Shown: positions 8,780-18,938, counted from the stretch's first letter. The stretch: DNA of 64,000 nucleotides from Methyloligella solikamskensis (GCF_042676065.1 NZ_JBHTJO010000001.1:1364001-1428000), one strand, 5' to 3'. Numbers and translations are program-made. The notes: generated by a model from the letters alone, not told the origin.

Positions 8780-10253
8780 ACTTTTCCGGACGACCGCCTT
8801 CCGCCTCTCGCTGCTTTATCTGGCGGTGTTCGGCCTCGCTGCGTCTCTGGCCATCGGCTACATCTACTGGAACATCAATATCCTGCTCTCCCGCCAGCTG
8901 GATGAGAGCATTCAGACGGAGCTGAGCGGGCTGGCGGCGCAGTATCGCTCGGGCGGTTTGCGGCAGCTCGTGCGCACCATCGCCAAGCGCAGCGAGACCC
9001 CGGGCAACAGCCTCTACTACGTCGCCGACAGGCAGGGGCATCGGATCGCCGGCAATCTCGGCTCCATCTCGCCGGACCTCCTGAAAGAGACAGGACCGGT
9101 GGAGTTCGCCTACCAGCGGCCTGCCCAAGGAGGCATGGAGCGGCGGCTCGCCTTCGCCAATGTGTTTCACCTTACCGGCGGCACGCAGCTCCTGGTCGGG
9201 CGCGATATCGAGGATCGGCGGGTGCTCTCTCGGGTCACGCGCTCGGCGATGCTGTGGGGGCTCGGGCTAATGGCGCTGATCGGCATCGGCGGCGGTCTGC
9301 TGGTCAGCCGCAATCTGCTCGCCCGCATCGATGCCATCACCGACACCAGCCGGAGCATCATGGCCGGCGATCTGTCGGGGCGCATCCCGCGCAATCGCTC
9401 CGGCGACGAGCTCGACCGGCTGTCGGAAAGCCTCAACCAGATGCTGGCGCGCATCGAGCAGCTCATGGCGGGTCTGCGCGAGGTTTCCGACAATATCGCT
9501 CACGATCTGAAGACCCCGCTGACCCGGCTGCGCAATCGGGTGGAGCGGGCGCTGCACGATCCGCAAAACGATCTCGGCTACCGGGAGACGCTGGAGAAGA
9601 CGATCGAAGAAGCGGACGACCTCATCAAGACCTTCAATGCGCTGCTTTCCATCGCGCGGATGGAGGCGGGTGCAGGCACCGGACGCTGGGAGAGTCTGGA
9701 CGCCGCGGCCCTGATCGCCGATGTGGCAGAGTTGTATGAGCCAGTGGCAGAAGAGCGTGGCCTCGTGCTAAGGGCGGATGCGGAAGATCCGCTGCCGATC
9801 CTTGGGGACCGTCAGCTTCTGGGTCAGGCGCTTGCCAATCTGGTCGACAACGCCATCAAGCATGGCCGGCCCGACGAGGCGAACGGCGGATCGGACCAGG
9901 CGCCCGATATCCTGATCGAGGCTCATCGGACAGGCGGCGGGCAGAAGATGAATTCGAACGGCGCAGCCCATAGCGCCGGAGGAAAAGGAATGGAGATGGC
10001 CGAGATCGTCGTGAGCGACCGCGGGCCTGGTATCCCGGAAGCGGACCGCGAGCGCGTGCTGGAGCGGTTTGTCCGGCTTGAGGCTAGCCGGTCTGCGCCC
10101 GGCAGCGGGCTGGGCCTGAGCCTGGTCGCGGCGGTGGCGCGCCTGCATGGCGGGGATCTCAAGCTTGGCGATAACGGTCCGGGTCTGAAGGCTGTGCTGA
10201 CGCTGCCCATGGACGGCGCGGTCGAGGCTCCTGGGATCACGGGCGGCTCGTGA
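8763..10253 (+). CDS. feuQ: Sensor histidine kinase, FeuQ-like
   Basis: Partner kinase of the preceding regulator, 496 residues. Membrane segments at about 14-36 and 162-182 enclose a periplasmic sensor of about 125 residues; a HAMP domain (about 182-235) and the H-box NIAHDLKTPLTRL with His247 follow. The ATPase domain has NLVDNAIKHG, DRGPGIP and GSGLGLSLV. Between the N-box and G1 box there is a low-complexity insert of some 40 residues (about 365-405) rich in Gly, Asn, His and Ser. GTG 8763 is the only sensible start and overlaps the feuP end. The glnE GTG overlaps its stop (GTGA). FeuQ identity rests on gene order, so it is likely but not proven. Confidence 0.82.
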   Translation: MTAPSKLFRTTAFRLSLLYLAVFGLAASLAIGYIYWNINILLSRQLDESIQTELSGLAAQYRSGGLRQLVRTIAKRSETPGNSLYYVADRQGHRIAGNLGSISPDLLKETGPVEFAYQRPAQGGMERRLAFANVFHLTGGTQLLVGRDIEDRRVLSRVTRSAMLWGLGLMALIGIGGGLLVSRNLLARIDAITDTSRSIMAGDLSGRIPRNRSGDELDRLSESLNQMLARIEQLMAGLREVSDNIAHDLKTPLTRLRNRVERALHDPQNDLGYRETLEKTIEEADDLIKTFNALLSIARMEAGAGTGRWESLDAAALIADVAELYEPVAEERGLVLRADAEDPLPILGDRQLLGQALANLVDNAIKHGRPDEANGGSDQAPDILIEAHRTGGGQKMNSNGAAHSAGGKGMEMAEIVVSDRGPGIPEADRERVLERFVRLEASRSAPGSGLGLSLVAAVARLHGGDLKLGDNGPGLKAVLTLPMDGAVEAPGITGGS

Positions 10254-13183
10254 ACGGTTCTGCGGAAGTGAGCGCGTTCGCCGACCGGATTACCCGCACG
10301 CCGATCGTCATCGACGAGGCGCGGGCGGCCGATCAGATCGAGACCCTGGAAAAGGCGCTGGACGGCGACCAAGAGCTCGCCTCGGCAGCGAAGCTACTTG
10401 CGGAGAACGACACTGTCCGCAAGCTCGCCGCTGGCGCGTTCTCCGGCTCCCCTTATCTCGCGGGTCTGGCACGGCGCGATCCGAAGACCTTTGCCGAGAT
10501 CGTGACCTCCGATCCGGACGATGCCTTCTCCGAATTCTCCACCCGGCTCGTGACCGAGATCGGCGACTGCGCCGACATGAAATCGGCGATGCATGCCTTG
10601 CGCTGCTACAAGCGCGCCACGTCGCTGCTGATCGGCTTGGGTGATCTCGGCGGCGTCTGGCGGACCCGTGACGTCTTGCGCAAGCTCAGCATGGTGGCCG
10701 ACGAGGTGGTGCAGCAGGCGGTGCGCTTCCTGTTCCGCCGGGCCATCGAGAAGGGCGAGGTGGATGCGCCCATGCCCGGCGCCGGCTATTTCGTCATCGC
10801 CATGGGCAAGCTCGGCTCGTTCGAGCTCAACTACTCCAGCGACATCGATCTCATCGTTTTCTACGACAAGGCCCGGTCCGGGCTGACGGAAGGTGTCGAG
10901 CCGTCCAAGTTCTTCGTGAAGATCACCCGCGATCTCGTGAAGCTGCTCCAGGAATACACGGAAGACGGCTATGTCTTCCGCACGGATCTGCGGCTCCGCC
11001 CCGATCCCGGCGCCACCCAGATCGCGCTCTCGGCCGAAGCAGCGCTGAACTATTACGAAAGCCTGGGGCAAAACTGGGAGCGCGCGGCGCTGATCAAGGC
11101 CCGCATCGTGGCCGGCGATTTCGAGGCAGGCGCCGACTTCCTGCGCCAGATCTCGCCTTTCGTCTGGCGGCGCTATCTCGACTATGCGGCGATCGCCGAT
11201 ATCCGCGCCATGAAGCGGAAGGTGCATGCCCATAAGGGGCACGGCACGGTCGCCGTGCTGGGCCACAACGTGAAGCTCGGCCGCGGCGGCATCCGGGATA
11301 TCGAGTTCTTCGTCCAGACCCATCAGCTCATCGCTGGCGGCCGCAACCCGGACCTTCGCAGCCGGGGCACCATCGACACGTTGAAGCATCTCGCCGATGG
11401 GGAATGGATCCGGCCCGAGGTCGCGGCCGATCTCACCGAGGTCTACTACTTCCTGCGGCGCGTGGAGAACGTGCTGCAGATGATCGACGATCAGCAGACC
11501 CATGAGCTGCCGAAGGACGAAGGGGCCTTCCGCAACGTCGCGGCCCTTTGCGGCTTCGACGATCCGGATGTCTTCGCCGCGGCGCTTCTGGAGAATTTCA
11601 AGCGCGTCGAATACCACTATGAAGCCCTGTTCGAGACCATGCCGGGTACGGGCGGCGAGGAGCCGGCCTTCGTGTTCCGAGGTGACGAAGACGATCCGGA
11701 CACCCTCGCCACGCTGGAGGAATACGGCTTCAAGAATCCGCGCGAGGCGGTGGCCGTGCTGCGGGCCTGGCATTCGGGCCGCTACGTCGCGACGCGCAGC
11801 AGCCAGGCTCAGGAGCGGATGACCGAGTTCCTGCCGTTGCTGCTCCGCACCCTGGGACGTACTGCCGAGCCGGATCGGGCTCTCGCGACCTTCGATCAGG
11901 TCCTCTCGGATCTGCCGGCGGGCCTGCAGCTGTTCTCGGCTTTCTCGCGCAACCCAAGTCTCTTGCGGTTGATGGCGGATATTCTCGGCACGGCGCCGCG
12001 TCTGGCGCGGATCATCGCGCGCCGGCCGCGCCTGCTCGATGCGGTGCTCGATCCCGGCTTCTTCGGCGCCATGCCGACCAAGACGATCTTCAAGGAGCTG
12101 ATCGAGAACGCGCTTGGCCAGTCAACCGATTACGCCGACATGCTCGACCGGGCGCGGATCGTCGGCCGGGAGCAGGCCTTCCTAATCGGCGTGCGGGTTC
12201 TGTCCGGCACCATCACGGCGGCCCAGGCCGGCAGCATCTACGCCGCGCTGGCGGAGGCGCTGATCGAGTCTCTCCTGAAGCGGGTGGAGGACGAGCTTGC
12301 CGAGCGATACGGCCGGATCCCGAGCGGACGCGCCGATGTGCTCGCCATGGGCAAGCTCGGCGGAAGCGAGATGACCGCCTCGTCGGATCTCGATCTCATC
12401 GTGGTCTACGATTTCGAAAGCGATGCGGGCGGCTCCGACGGGGCGAAGAGTCTCTCGGGCAGCGAGTATTATACCCGGCTGACCCAGCGTCTGATCGCGG
12501 CCCTCTCAGCGCCCACCGCGGAAGGCGCGCTCTACGAGGTCGACATGCGGCTCCGGCCGTCGGGCCATCAGGGGCCGGTGGCGACCAAGCTCTCCAGCTT
12601 CAAGGATTATCAGCACAGCTCGGCCTGGACCTGGGAGCGCATGGCGCTCACCCGCGCTCGCGTGGTGGCGGGTCCTGAGTCTCTCGCACGCGAGATCGAT
12701 GAGGCCATCGAGAACGTGCTGAAAAGCTCCAAGGACCGAGCTGCCGTGGCGGAAGACGTCCGCACCATGCGCGAGAAGATTGAAGCGCAGAAGGGCACCG
12801 AGGATATCTGGGACATCAAGCAGGTGCGCGGCGGGCTGGTCGATCTGGAGTTCATCACCCAGTTCCTGCAGCTGGTCAGCGCGGACGAACATCCGCAAGT
12901 GTTGGATCAGACGACCGAGCGGGCGCTGCAGAACTTGCAGGAGGCGGGCGTGCTCTCCGCTGCGGATGCCGAGATCCTGATCCCCGCTTGCCGACTCTAT
13001 CACAACCTCACCCAGGTGCTCCGGCTTTGCGTCGATGAGGGCTTCCGTCCCGACGAGGCGCCGCAAGCCCTGAAAGAGCTGATCGCGCGGGCTGCCGAGT
13101 TGGGCGATTTCAGAAATGTCGAGGTGCAGCTGCGGGGGACGCTGGCCGAAGTCCATCGCGCCTTCGACCGGCTGGTGGTCTGA
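10250..13183 (+). CDS. glnE: Bifunctional glutamine synthetase adenylyltransferase/adenylyl-removing enzyme
   Basis: GlnE adds AMP to or removes it from glutamine synthetase in response to PII and glutamine. The 977-residue protein holds two nucleotidyltransferase domains in the expected order. The N-terminal deadenylylase has GKLGSFELNYSSDIDLIVFY (about residue 185) and the C-terminal adenylylase has GKLGGSEMTASSDLDLIVVY (about residue 705). Each has its paired Asp residues, followed by RLRPD/RLRPSG motifs and the GRGGIRDIEF and VRGGLVDLEF segments of the helical domains. Length is normal for alphaproteobacteria. The GTG overlaps the kinase stop by 4 bases. Convergent with the pleC-like gene 19 bases downstream. 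Confidence 0.96.
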   Translation: MNGSAEVSAFADRITRTPIVIDEARAADQIETLEKALDGDQELASAAKLLAENDTVRKLAAGAFSGSPYLAGLARRDPKTFAEIVTSDPDDAFSEFSTRLVTEIGDCADMKSAMHALRCYKRATSLLIGLGDLGGVWRTRDVLRKLSMVADEVVQQAVRFLFRRAIEKGEVDAPMPGAGYFVIAMGKLGSFELNYSSDIDLIVFYDKARSGLTEGVEPSKFFVKITRDLVKLLQEYTEDGYVFRTDLRLRPDPGATQIALSAEAALNYYESLGQNWERAALIKARIVAGDFEAGADFLRQISPFVWRRYLDYAAIADIRAMKRKVHAHKGHGTVAVLGHNVKLGRGGIRDIEFFVQTHQLIAGGRNPDLRSRGTIDTLKHLADGEWIRPEVAADLTEVYYFLRRVENVLQMIDDQQTHELPKDEGAFRNVAALCGFDDPDVFAAALLENFKRVEYHYEALFETMPGTGGEEPAFVFRGDEDDPDTLATLEEYGFKNPREAVAVLRAWHSGRYVATRSSQAQERMTEFLPLLLRTLGRTAEPDRALATFDQVLSDLPAGLQLFSAFSRNPSLLRLMADILGTAPRLARIIARRPRLLDAVLDPGFFGAMPTKTIFKELIENALGQSTDYADMLDRARIVGREQAFLIGVRVLSGTITAAQAGSIYAALAEALIESLLKRVEDELAERYGRIPSGRADVLAMGKLGGSEMTASSDLDLIVVYDFESDAGGSDGAKSLSGSEYYTRLTQRLIAALSAPTAEGALYEVDMRLRPSGHQGPVATKLSSFKDYQHSSAWTWERMALTRARVVAGPESLAREIDEAIENVLKSSKDRAAVAEDVRTMREKIEAQKGTEDIWDIKQVRGGLVDLEFITQFLQLVSADEHPQVLDQTTERALQNLQEAGVLSAADAEILIPACRLYHNLTQVLRLCVDEGFRPDEAPQALKELIARAAELGDFRNVEVQLRGTLAEVHRAFDRLVV

Positions 13184-13202
13184 AGGCTGCCGACGGCGCT
13201 GG

Positions 13203-15500
13203 TCAGGCTGAGGCGTTCTGCCGACTGTCGGGTTTTTCGAGTGGAAGGCTCGGCTGCTGGCTGCGCAAGGGCAGGGTGAAAATCACCTGAGTACCTTCGC
13301 CGGCGCGGCTCTTGATCTCCAGATTGCCGCCATGCAGCTCCACGAGAGCCCGGGAGATGGCGAGGCCGAGCCCGCTTCCTTGATGGCTCTTGGAGAGCTG
13401 GTTCTCGACCTGCTCGAAGGGGCGGCCGAGCTTCGAGATATCTTCTTCGGCGATCCCGATGCCAGTGTCCTGAATGGTGATGCGGGCTTCGCCGCGATGC
13501 TGGGCCAGGCGCACATCGACAAGCCCGCCCTCGCGGCTGAACTTCACCGCATTGGAAAGCAGGTTGAGGAAGACCTGCTTCACGGCGCGGCGGTCGGCCT
13601 TGATGAAGAAGGTCTCCGGCCCGTGGCGGTTCAGGGTAAGCCCGCGGGCCTCGGCTGCCTTGGAGACCACCTTCATGCTCTCGCCGACGAGATCCACCAG
13701 GTCGACACGTTCCGTCTCCAGGACGAGCCGGCCGGCCTCAATCTTCGACATGTCGAGAATGTCGTTGATCACATCCAGGAGGAAGCTGCCGCTCTCAAAA
13801 ATGTCCTGGGCGTACTCATGATATTTGGCGTGGCCGAGGGGGCCGAACAGCTCGCTCTGCATGACCTCCGAAAAACCAATCACCGCATTCAGCGGCGTGC
13901 GCAGCTCGTGGCTGATATTGGCGAGGAACTCCGACTTGGCCCGGTTGGCGGCTTCGGCGCGGTTCTTCTCAAGCGCATATTTCTCCGCGAGATCGACTAG
14001 GCGCTGCTTCTGCTGCTCCAGCTCTCGGCGGGACAGATGCAGCTCGGCGACGCTGGAGCGTAAGCGCGATTCCTTGTCGGCGAGTAGCTGCTCATTTCGC
14101 TTCAGCTGAGTGATGTCGGTGCCGATGCTGACATAGCCGCCGTCGCGGGTGCGGCCTTCGTTGATATGCAGCCAGCGTCCGTCTTCGAGCTGGGCTTCGT
14201 AGGTGCGGCTGCCGTTCTGCTGGCGGTCCACGGTGATGCGCTTGCGGACCACGGGCTCGCAGGCGGCGCCGATGACGGTCTCGTAGGGCGTGCCCTTGTT
14301 CAGGACATCGTCGGGCAGGCCATGGAACTGCTTGTACTTGCTGTTGCACATGACGAGGCGGTTCCGGTCGTCCCACAGGACAAAGGCCTCGGAGATGGTC
14401 TCGATTGCGTCGCGCAGGCGGGCATTGGCTTCGGCCGCCTCTTTCACGGCGCTTTCCTTGCTCCGCATGGCGAAGGCGGTGAGCTGGGCGTCCCCGGTGT
14501 CGCGGTCTTCGGTGAGATGGCCGCGAAGGGCGACCTCGACCCAGCTGCCGTCGCGATGACGCAGGCGAAGAGTCTCGTCGATGGCGGTCTCGCCGTTCTC
14601 CATCAGGGCGCCGATCCGCTGATGGAAGTTGTCGCCAGGGTGCACCGCGTGGGCGAAGACCTGGGCGGGCAGGGGATGGGAAGACGGTTTCAGGCCGAGC
14701 ATCTCGTACATTGCGGGCGACCAATGCACGTCGCCGCTTTCGAGGTTCCAGCGCCACAGGCCGCAGCCCGGCAGTCGCGCGCCGAGTTCCTCGACGAGAA
14801 CGTCCGGCTCTTCCTCAGCGGCCGCGCGGCGGGGCAGAAGAAGCGCGCCGCTGAGAAGCAGTAGCAGCAGCCCGCCGCAAAGCAGGATGGTGATCTCGAC
14901 ATTCCGGTTCGCGGACCAAGGGGCAAGTGCTGTTTCGATGGGCTGAAAGGCCAGGAGCTGGGCTTTGGGCCGAGCGAGATTGCGGATCGTGGCGATGGCT
15001 TCAGTGCCGTCCGTCAGGGTGAGCTCCATGACGCCGGCGGTTGCGCCGAAGGTCGTGATGGGCTGGCCAGATCCGATATAGGAGAGAATGTCTTCCGGAC
15101 CGCCCGGCTCCAGCGGCGCCTCGCCGCGAATCTTCCCGGTCTCATCGGCGAGCACCACGTGGCGGTCATTCAGGGTCGCGCCGGTCTGCAGCGCGCTCGC
15201 CAGAGAGGCCTGCCAGGCATCGTCCGTCTTGGGCGTCTCGCCCTTTAGGTTCTCCGCGGTCAGATCGGCATAGAGCTGGAGCGTTTGCTTTGCGGATTGG
15301 AGCGCGGCTTCGCGGCCGTCACCCATTTGGAAGGCCGCGCCGATGCCGGCGAGAATGACGAAAATGGCGGTGAGATAGGGGGCGCTTCTGCGAAGAAATT
15401 CGGCAGAGAGAAGTTGACGCGGAAGAGCATCGCGGATCGCTTTGAGTAGCGGCTCCGCGAGCGCGTACGCATCCTCACGCGCGGATCGCGCCCGCGACAT
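13203..15500 (-). CDS. pleC: PleC/PdhS-type PAS-domain sensor histidine kinase
   Basis: Membrane histidine kinase of 765 residues. An N-terminal periplasmic region lies between helices near 42-57 and 202-222, followed by two PAS-like domains (about 245-350 and 360-465), a coiled-coil linker (about 468-520) and the HisKA domain with His531 in NISHELRTPLNAV. The segments FGPLGHAKYHEYA, DILDMSKIEAGR, PFEQVENQLSKSHQGSGLGL and ALVELHGG are the signature of the PleC/DivJ/PdhS family that sets DivK phosphorylation in the alphaproteobacterial cell cycle. ATG 15500 is chosen because GGGGGA lies just upstream; an in-frame TTG at 15512 is less likely. Placement next to glnE matches pleC of Sinorhizobium as I recall it. 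The exact paralogue is not certain. Confidence 0.75.
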   Translation of the reverse strand: MSRARSAREDAYALAEPLLKAIRDALPRQLLSAEFLRRSAPYLTAIFVILAGIGAAFQMGDGREAALQSAKQTLQLYADLTAENLKGETPKTDDAWQASLASALQTGATLNDRHVVLADETGKIRGEAPLEPGGPEDILSYIGSGQPITTFGATAGVMELTLTDGTEAIATIRNLARPKAQLLAFQPIETALAPWSANRNVEITILLCGGLLLLLLSGALLLPRRAAAEEEPDVLVEELGARLPGCGLWRWNLESGDVHWSPAMYEMLGLKPSSHPLPAQVFAHAVHPGDNFHQRIGALMENGETAIDETLRLRHRDGSWVEVALRGHLTEDRDTGDAQLTAFAMRSKESAVKEAAEANARLRDAIETISEAFVLWDDRNRLVMCNSKYKQFHGLPDDVLNKGTPYETVIGAACEPVVRKRITVDRQQNGSRTYEAQLEDGRWLHINEGRTRDGGYVSIGTDITQLKRNEQLLADKESRLRSSVAELHLSRRELEQQKQRLVDLAEKYALEKNRAEAANRAKSEFLANISHELRTPLNAVIGFSEVMQSELFGPLGHAKYHEYAQDIFESGSFLLDVINDILDMSKIEAGRLVLETERVDLVDLVGESMKVVSKAAEARGLTLNRHGPETFFIKADRRAVKQVFLNLLSNAVKFSREGGLVDVRLAQHRGEARITIQDTGIGIAEEDISKLGRPFEQVENQLSKSHQGSGLGLAISRALVELHGGNLEIKSRAGEGTQVIFTLPLRSQQPSLPLEKPDSRQNASA

Positions 15501-15644
15501 TCGGTCCCCCAATCTTCTCTTTCCACAATGGAAACGGAGAAGTGCCGCATCTCCGAATCACCTTTCTATTGAAGGTATTCGACTGGAATCTGTCCAGAGA
15601 AAACTTGTGGACAACCGTTTAAAGCTCGTTGCAAAGGCAGGGGA

Positions 15645-18299
15645 TTACTCGTCGCCGAGAGTCTTGCTGACGATCTCGTAGCTGTCGGTGGAAAGCTCGG
15701 CGTTTGCGAGCCCTTCCAGGGTCGCCTTGGCATGGGCCTCACGGTTCGGCTCCAGGAAGCGCCAGCTCTCGAAAGCGCCGAGCAGGCGGGCGGCCATGTG
15801 CGGATTAAACTTGTCGATCCGGAGTGCGCATTCGGCGAGGAATTCGTAGCCGGCCCCATCCTTCCGGTTGAAGCCGGTCGGGTTTCCGTTGGCGAAGCTG
15901 CCGATCAGCGCGCGGACGCGGTTCGGATTCTTCAGCGAGAATTTCGGATGGCTCAGCAGGCCCTCGACGATCTCGACGGAATCGGGCCGGGCGGAGCGGG
16001 CCTGCACCGCGAACCATTTGTCGAGCACCAGGGCGTCGTCCTTCCAGCGCTCGTAGAAATCGGCCATGGCCTCGTCGCGGCGCGGATCGTCGTGAGGCGC
16101 CAGGATCAGCAGGGAATAGATGGCGTCGGTCATGTTGGTGGCACCGCGGTAATGGGCGGCGGCGCGTTCCAGCTCGTCATCCTTGCCGCTTCCCACCAGG
16201 AGATCGAGGGCAGCGATGCGCATGGAGCGCTTGCCGGCGCTGATGCCATCGGGCGAGTAAGGTCCCGTATCGGCCAGCTCTTCGTAGATGCCGGCGAGGT
16301 CGGCATGGATTGCGTTGCCAATGGTCTCGCGCAAGGTCTCGCGGGCTTCGCGGATCGCATCCGTATCGATATTACGGGCGAGCTCGCGGGCGATGTCGGA
16401 TTCGCTCGGGAGTTTCAGCATCTCGCCGCGATAGGCGTAGGCCAGTTCTTCCTCGTTCGCGGTCACCGCAAGCGCCTTCGCCAGGCGCGAGGCTCCCTGG
16501 CCTTTGACCGGCTCCGGATTGTAGCGATCGCGGGCGGCGTCGGTCAGCAGCTTCGCCGCGTAGCTCTGGGCCGCCTGCCACCGATTGAACGGATCGGAGT
16601 CGTGCATCATCAGAAACTCGATCTGCTCCAGATCGATGGTCTGGGTGAGACGCACGGGTGCGGAGAACTCCCGCAGCAGGGATGGCGTCGGCGGGGTGGG
16701 GATGCCGGTGAAGGTGAAGCTCTGCTCGCGCTCGGTCACTTCCAGCAGCCCGTCGGAAAGCTCCGTTCCATCCTCCAGGGTCAGCGGCAGGTCGTCGCCG
16801 TTGGGGCCCAGCAGGCCGATCCGAAGCGGGATGGGCATGGGCTCCTTGTTGGGCTGACCGGGCGTGGCGGGGAGGATCTGGCTGACGTTGAGGGTCGCCG
16901 TCTTGCTCTGCTGGTCGTAGTCGAGGGAGCAGGCAAGCTCCGGCGTGCCGGCCTGGTTGTACCAGTGCATGAACTCGGAGAGGTCCTTGCCCGACGCATC
17001 GGCAAGGGCGGCGAGGAAATCCTCCACCGTCACGGCCTGGCCGTCATGGCGCTCGAAATAGAGGTCCAGGCCTTTGCGGAAATCGTCGCGGCCCAGCATG
17101 GTCTGGAGCATGCGGCAGAGCTCGGCGCCCTTCTCGTAGACCGTGGCCGTGTAGAAGTTGTTGATCTCGATATAGGAGCCGGGCCGCACCGGGTGGGCGA
17201 GGGGGCCGGAGTCTTCTGGGAACTGGCGGCTCTTCAGATTGCGCACGTCGAGGATGCGCTTCACCGGGCCGGCGCGCAGATCGGCGGAGAACTCCTGATC
17301 GCGAAAGACGGTCAGGCCCTCCTTCAGGCAGAGCTGGAACCAGTCGCGGCAGGTGATCCGGTTGCCGGTCCAGTTGTGAAAATACTCGTGGGCGATGACG
17401 CCTTCGATCGCCGCGTAGTCGGCGTCGGATGCGGTGTCGGGGCGGGCCAGCACCAGCTTGTCGTTGAAGATGTTGAGGCCCTTGTTCTCCATGGCGCCCA
17501 TGTTGAAGTCGCTGACGGCCACGATGTTGAACACATCGAGATCGTATTCCCGGCCGAAGCGCTCCTCATCCCACTTCATCGCATTCTTGAGGGACTCCAT
17601 GGCCCAGTCGCAGCGGTCCTCCTTGCCGTGCTCGACATAGATGTTGAGCGCGACCTCGCGGCCGGACTGGGTGGTGAAGCTGTCGGAGATCTTCGCCAGG
17701 TCGCCGGCCACGGCGGCGAACAGATAGGACGGCTTGGGGTGCGGATCTTCCCAGACGGCGTAGTGGCGATCTGTGCCTTCGACGTCGCCACGCTCGACCG
17801 GGTTGCCGTTTGAGAGGAGCACAGGGTTTGTCTTCTTGTCGGCCTCCAGACGGACGCGGTAGGTGGCGAGCACGTCGGGCCGGTCGAGAAAGAAGGTGAT
17901 GCGGCGGAAGCCTTCCGGCTCGCACTGGGTGCAGAACGCACCGTTGGAGCGGTAGAGGCCGAGCAGGGCCTCGTTCGCTTCCGGATTGCAGGCGGTCTTC
18001 AGGCTCAGGGTAAAGGGACCGGTGGGCACGTCGGGCACGGTCAGACCCGTCTCGGTGGCGCTGTACTCGTCCGGCTGGAGCGGCTTGCCGTCCACCGCGA
18101 TGGAGATGAGCTCGACGCCTTCGCCGTCCAGGACCAGCGGCCGGGCCGCCTTCGCCTCCGGGTTGGGCCGCATGGCGAGATCAGCGTGGACGATGGTCCG
18201 CTCCGGCTCCAGATGAAAATCGAGATCGACGGTCTCGATCAGATAGTCGGGCGCGGCGTAGTCGCTGAGATGTTTCGGCTGGCGATCGGATTCGTGCAT
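15645..18299 (-). CDS. pepN: Aminopeptidase N (M1 metallopeptidase)
   Basis: Cytosolic zinc aminopeptidase of 884 residues, bacterial PepN type with alanyl preference. The substrate-binding GAMEN motif is at residues 268-272 and the zinc motif HEYFH at 304-308, with the distal Glu ligand in KEGLTVFRDQEF. The N-terminal beta domain, catalytic domain, Ig-like domain (about 445-545) and helical C-terminal domain are all present at normal length. I chose ATG 18299 because GGAAAGGTAGG precedes it; the in-frame start at 18347 would give an unusual 16-residue leader. It lies 144 bases from the PleC-like gene on the same strand. Confidence 0.95.
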   Translation of the reverse strand: MHESDRQPKHLSDYAAPDYLIETVDLDFHLEPERTIVHADLAMRPNPEAKAARPLVLDGEGVELISIAVDGKPLQPDEYSATETGLTVPDVPTGPFTLSLKTACNPEANEALLGLYRSNGAFCTQCEPEGFRRITFFLDRPDVLATYRVRLEADKKTNPVLLSNGNPVERGDVEGTDRHYAVWEDPHPKPSYLFAAVAGDLAKISDSFTTQSGREVALNIYVEHGKEDRCDWAMESLKNAMKWDEERFGREYDLDVFNIVAVSDFNMGAMENKGLNIFNDKLVLARPDTASDADYAAIEGVIAHEYFHNWTGNRITCRDWFQLCLKEGLTVFRDQEFSADLRAGPVKRILDVRNLKSRQFPEDSGPLAHPVRPGSYIEINNFYTATVYEKGAELCRMLQTMLGRDDFRKGLDLYFERHDGQAVTVEDFLAALADASGKDLSEFMHWYNQAGTPELACSLDYDQQSKTATLNVSQILPATPGQPNKEPMPIPLRIGLLGPNGDDLPLTLEDGTELSDGLLEVTEREQSFTFTGIPTPPTPSLLREFSAPVRLTQTIDLEQIEFLMMHDSDPFNRWQAAQSYAAKLLTDAARDRYNPEPVKGQGASRLAKALAVTANEEELAYAYRGEMLKLPSESDIARELARNIDTDAIREARETLRETIGNAIHADLAGIYEELADTGPYSPDGISAGKRSMRIAALDLLVGSGKDDELERAAAHYRGATNMTDAIYSLLILAPHDDPRRDEAMADFYERWKDDALVLDKWFAVQARSARPDSVEIVEGLLSHPKFSLKNPNRVRALIGSFANGNPTGFNRKDGAGYEFLAECALRIDKFNPHMAARLLGAFESWRFLEPNREAHAKATLEGLANAELSTDSYEIVSKTLGDE

Positions 18300-18441
18300 G
18301 GTCCTACCTTTCCCGTCGCTCTTAGTGCGGGGGAGCGTGAATGCCAAGGGTCAGTTGCGGAGTGTCGGTCCGCCGGGACTGAACGACGGATCGTTATCCG
18401 GCCTCAAAGGCCGGCAATGCCACCTAGGCTCGGTATCGAAC

Positions 18442-18849
18442 CTAACTTGGAAGACCATCTACTTTCGGGATGTCGTCCACGCGCCCGTCCCATTCCGCTC
18501 GGCTCGCAAAGCAGATATGGGCACTTGGCCGGATGTCGATCGCGCTATCGATACTCCCGGCAGGTGCCACCAACAAATCACCATTCGATTGAACATTCGG
18601 AAGAGCAGATCCGCATTTGATGCAAAAGCTTTTCTCGTGCCGGGTCTCGGGAACCCGGTAGGTCTGGATGCAATCGCGACCAGAAATCCAATTTACCGTT
18701 GCTGTCGATGAAAACAAATTGGCCGCATATGCGGAGCCCGTGTCCTTCCGACAACGCTTGCAGTGGCAGAGAAAAAAGCTCTCAAACGCACCTGAGATCT
18801 GAAATCTCACGGCACCACACAAACAGGAGCCAGCGGCGGTTAAGCTCAT
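18442..18849 (-). CDS. GFA/CENP-V family zinc-binding protein
   Basis: Small protein of 135 residues from the glutathione-dependent formaldehyde-activating (GFA) family. Zinc-binding cysteines are visible in CLCGAVRF near the start, CHCKRCRKDTG near 29-38 and FCIKCGS near 75. GFA members bind glutathione or thiol adducts, but most are of unknown function. Its base composition is clearly lower in GC than neighbouring genes and it uses codons such as TTA, ATA and AAT, suggesting recent acquisition. It stands alone between pepN and a conserved hypothetical, with no obvious operon partner. Confidence 0.82.
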   Translation of the reverse strand: MSLTAAGSCLCGAVRFQISGAFESFFLCHCKRCRKDTGSAYAANLFSSTATVNWISGRDCIQTYRVPETRHEKSFCIKCGSALPNVQSNGDLLVAPAGSIDSAIDIRPSAHICFASRAEWDGRVDDIPKVDGLPS

Positions 18850-18938
18850 AACGATCTACTCGTATTCGTTTGACGCGGAACCGTTAGTGGTTGCCGCCGC
18901 CGAACTAATGGGTCCTGACTCTAGGTGGGGACGACAGG

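Noticed and set aside
15732..17813. A 693-residue plus-strand open frame opposite pepN
   Set aside because: It is the antisense reading of the pepN gene. High GC makes stop codons rare on the opposite strand. No motif or ribosome site supports it.
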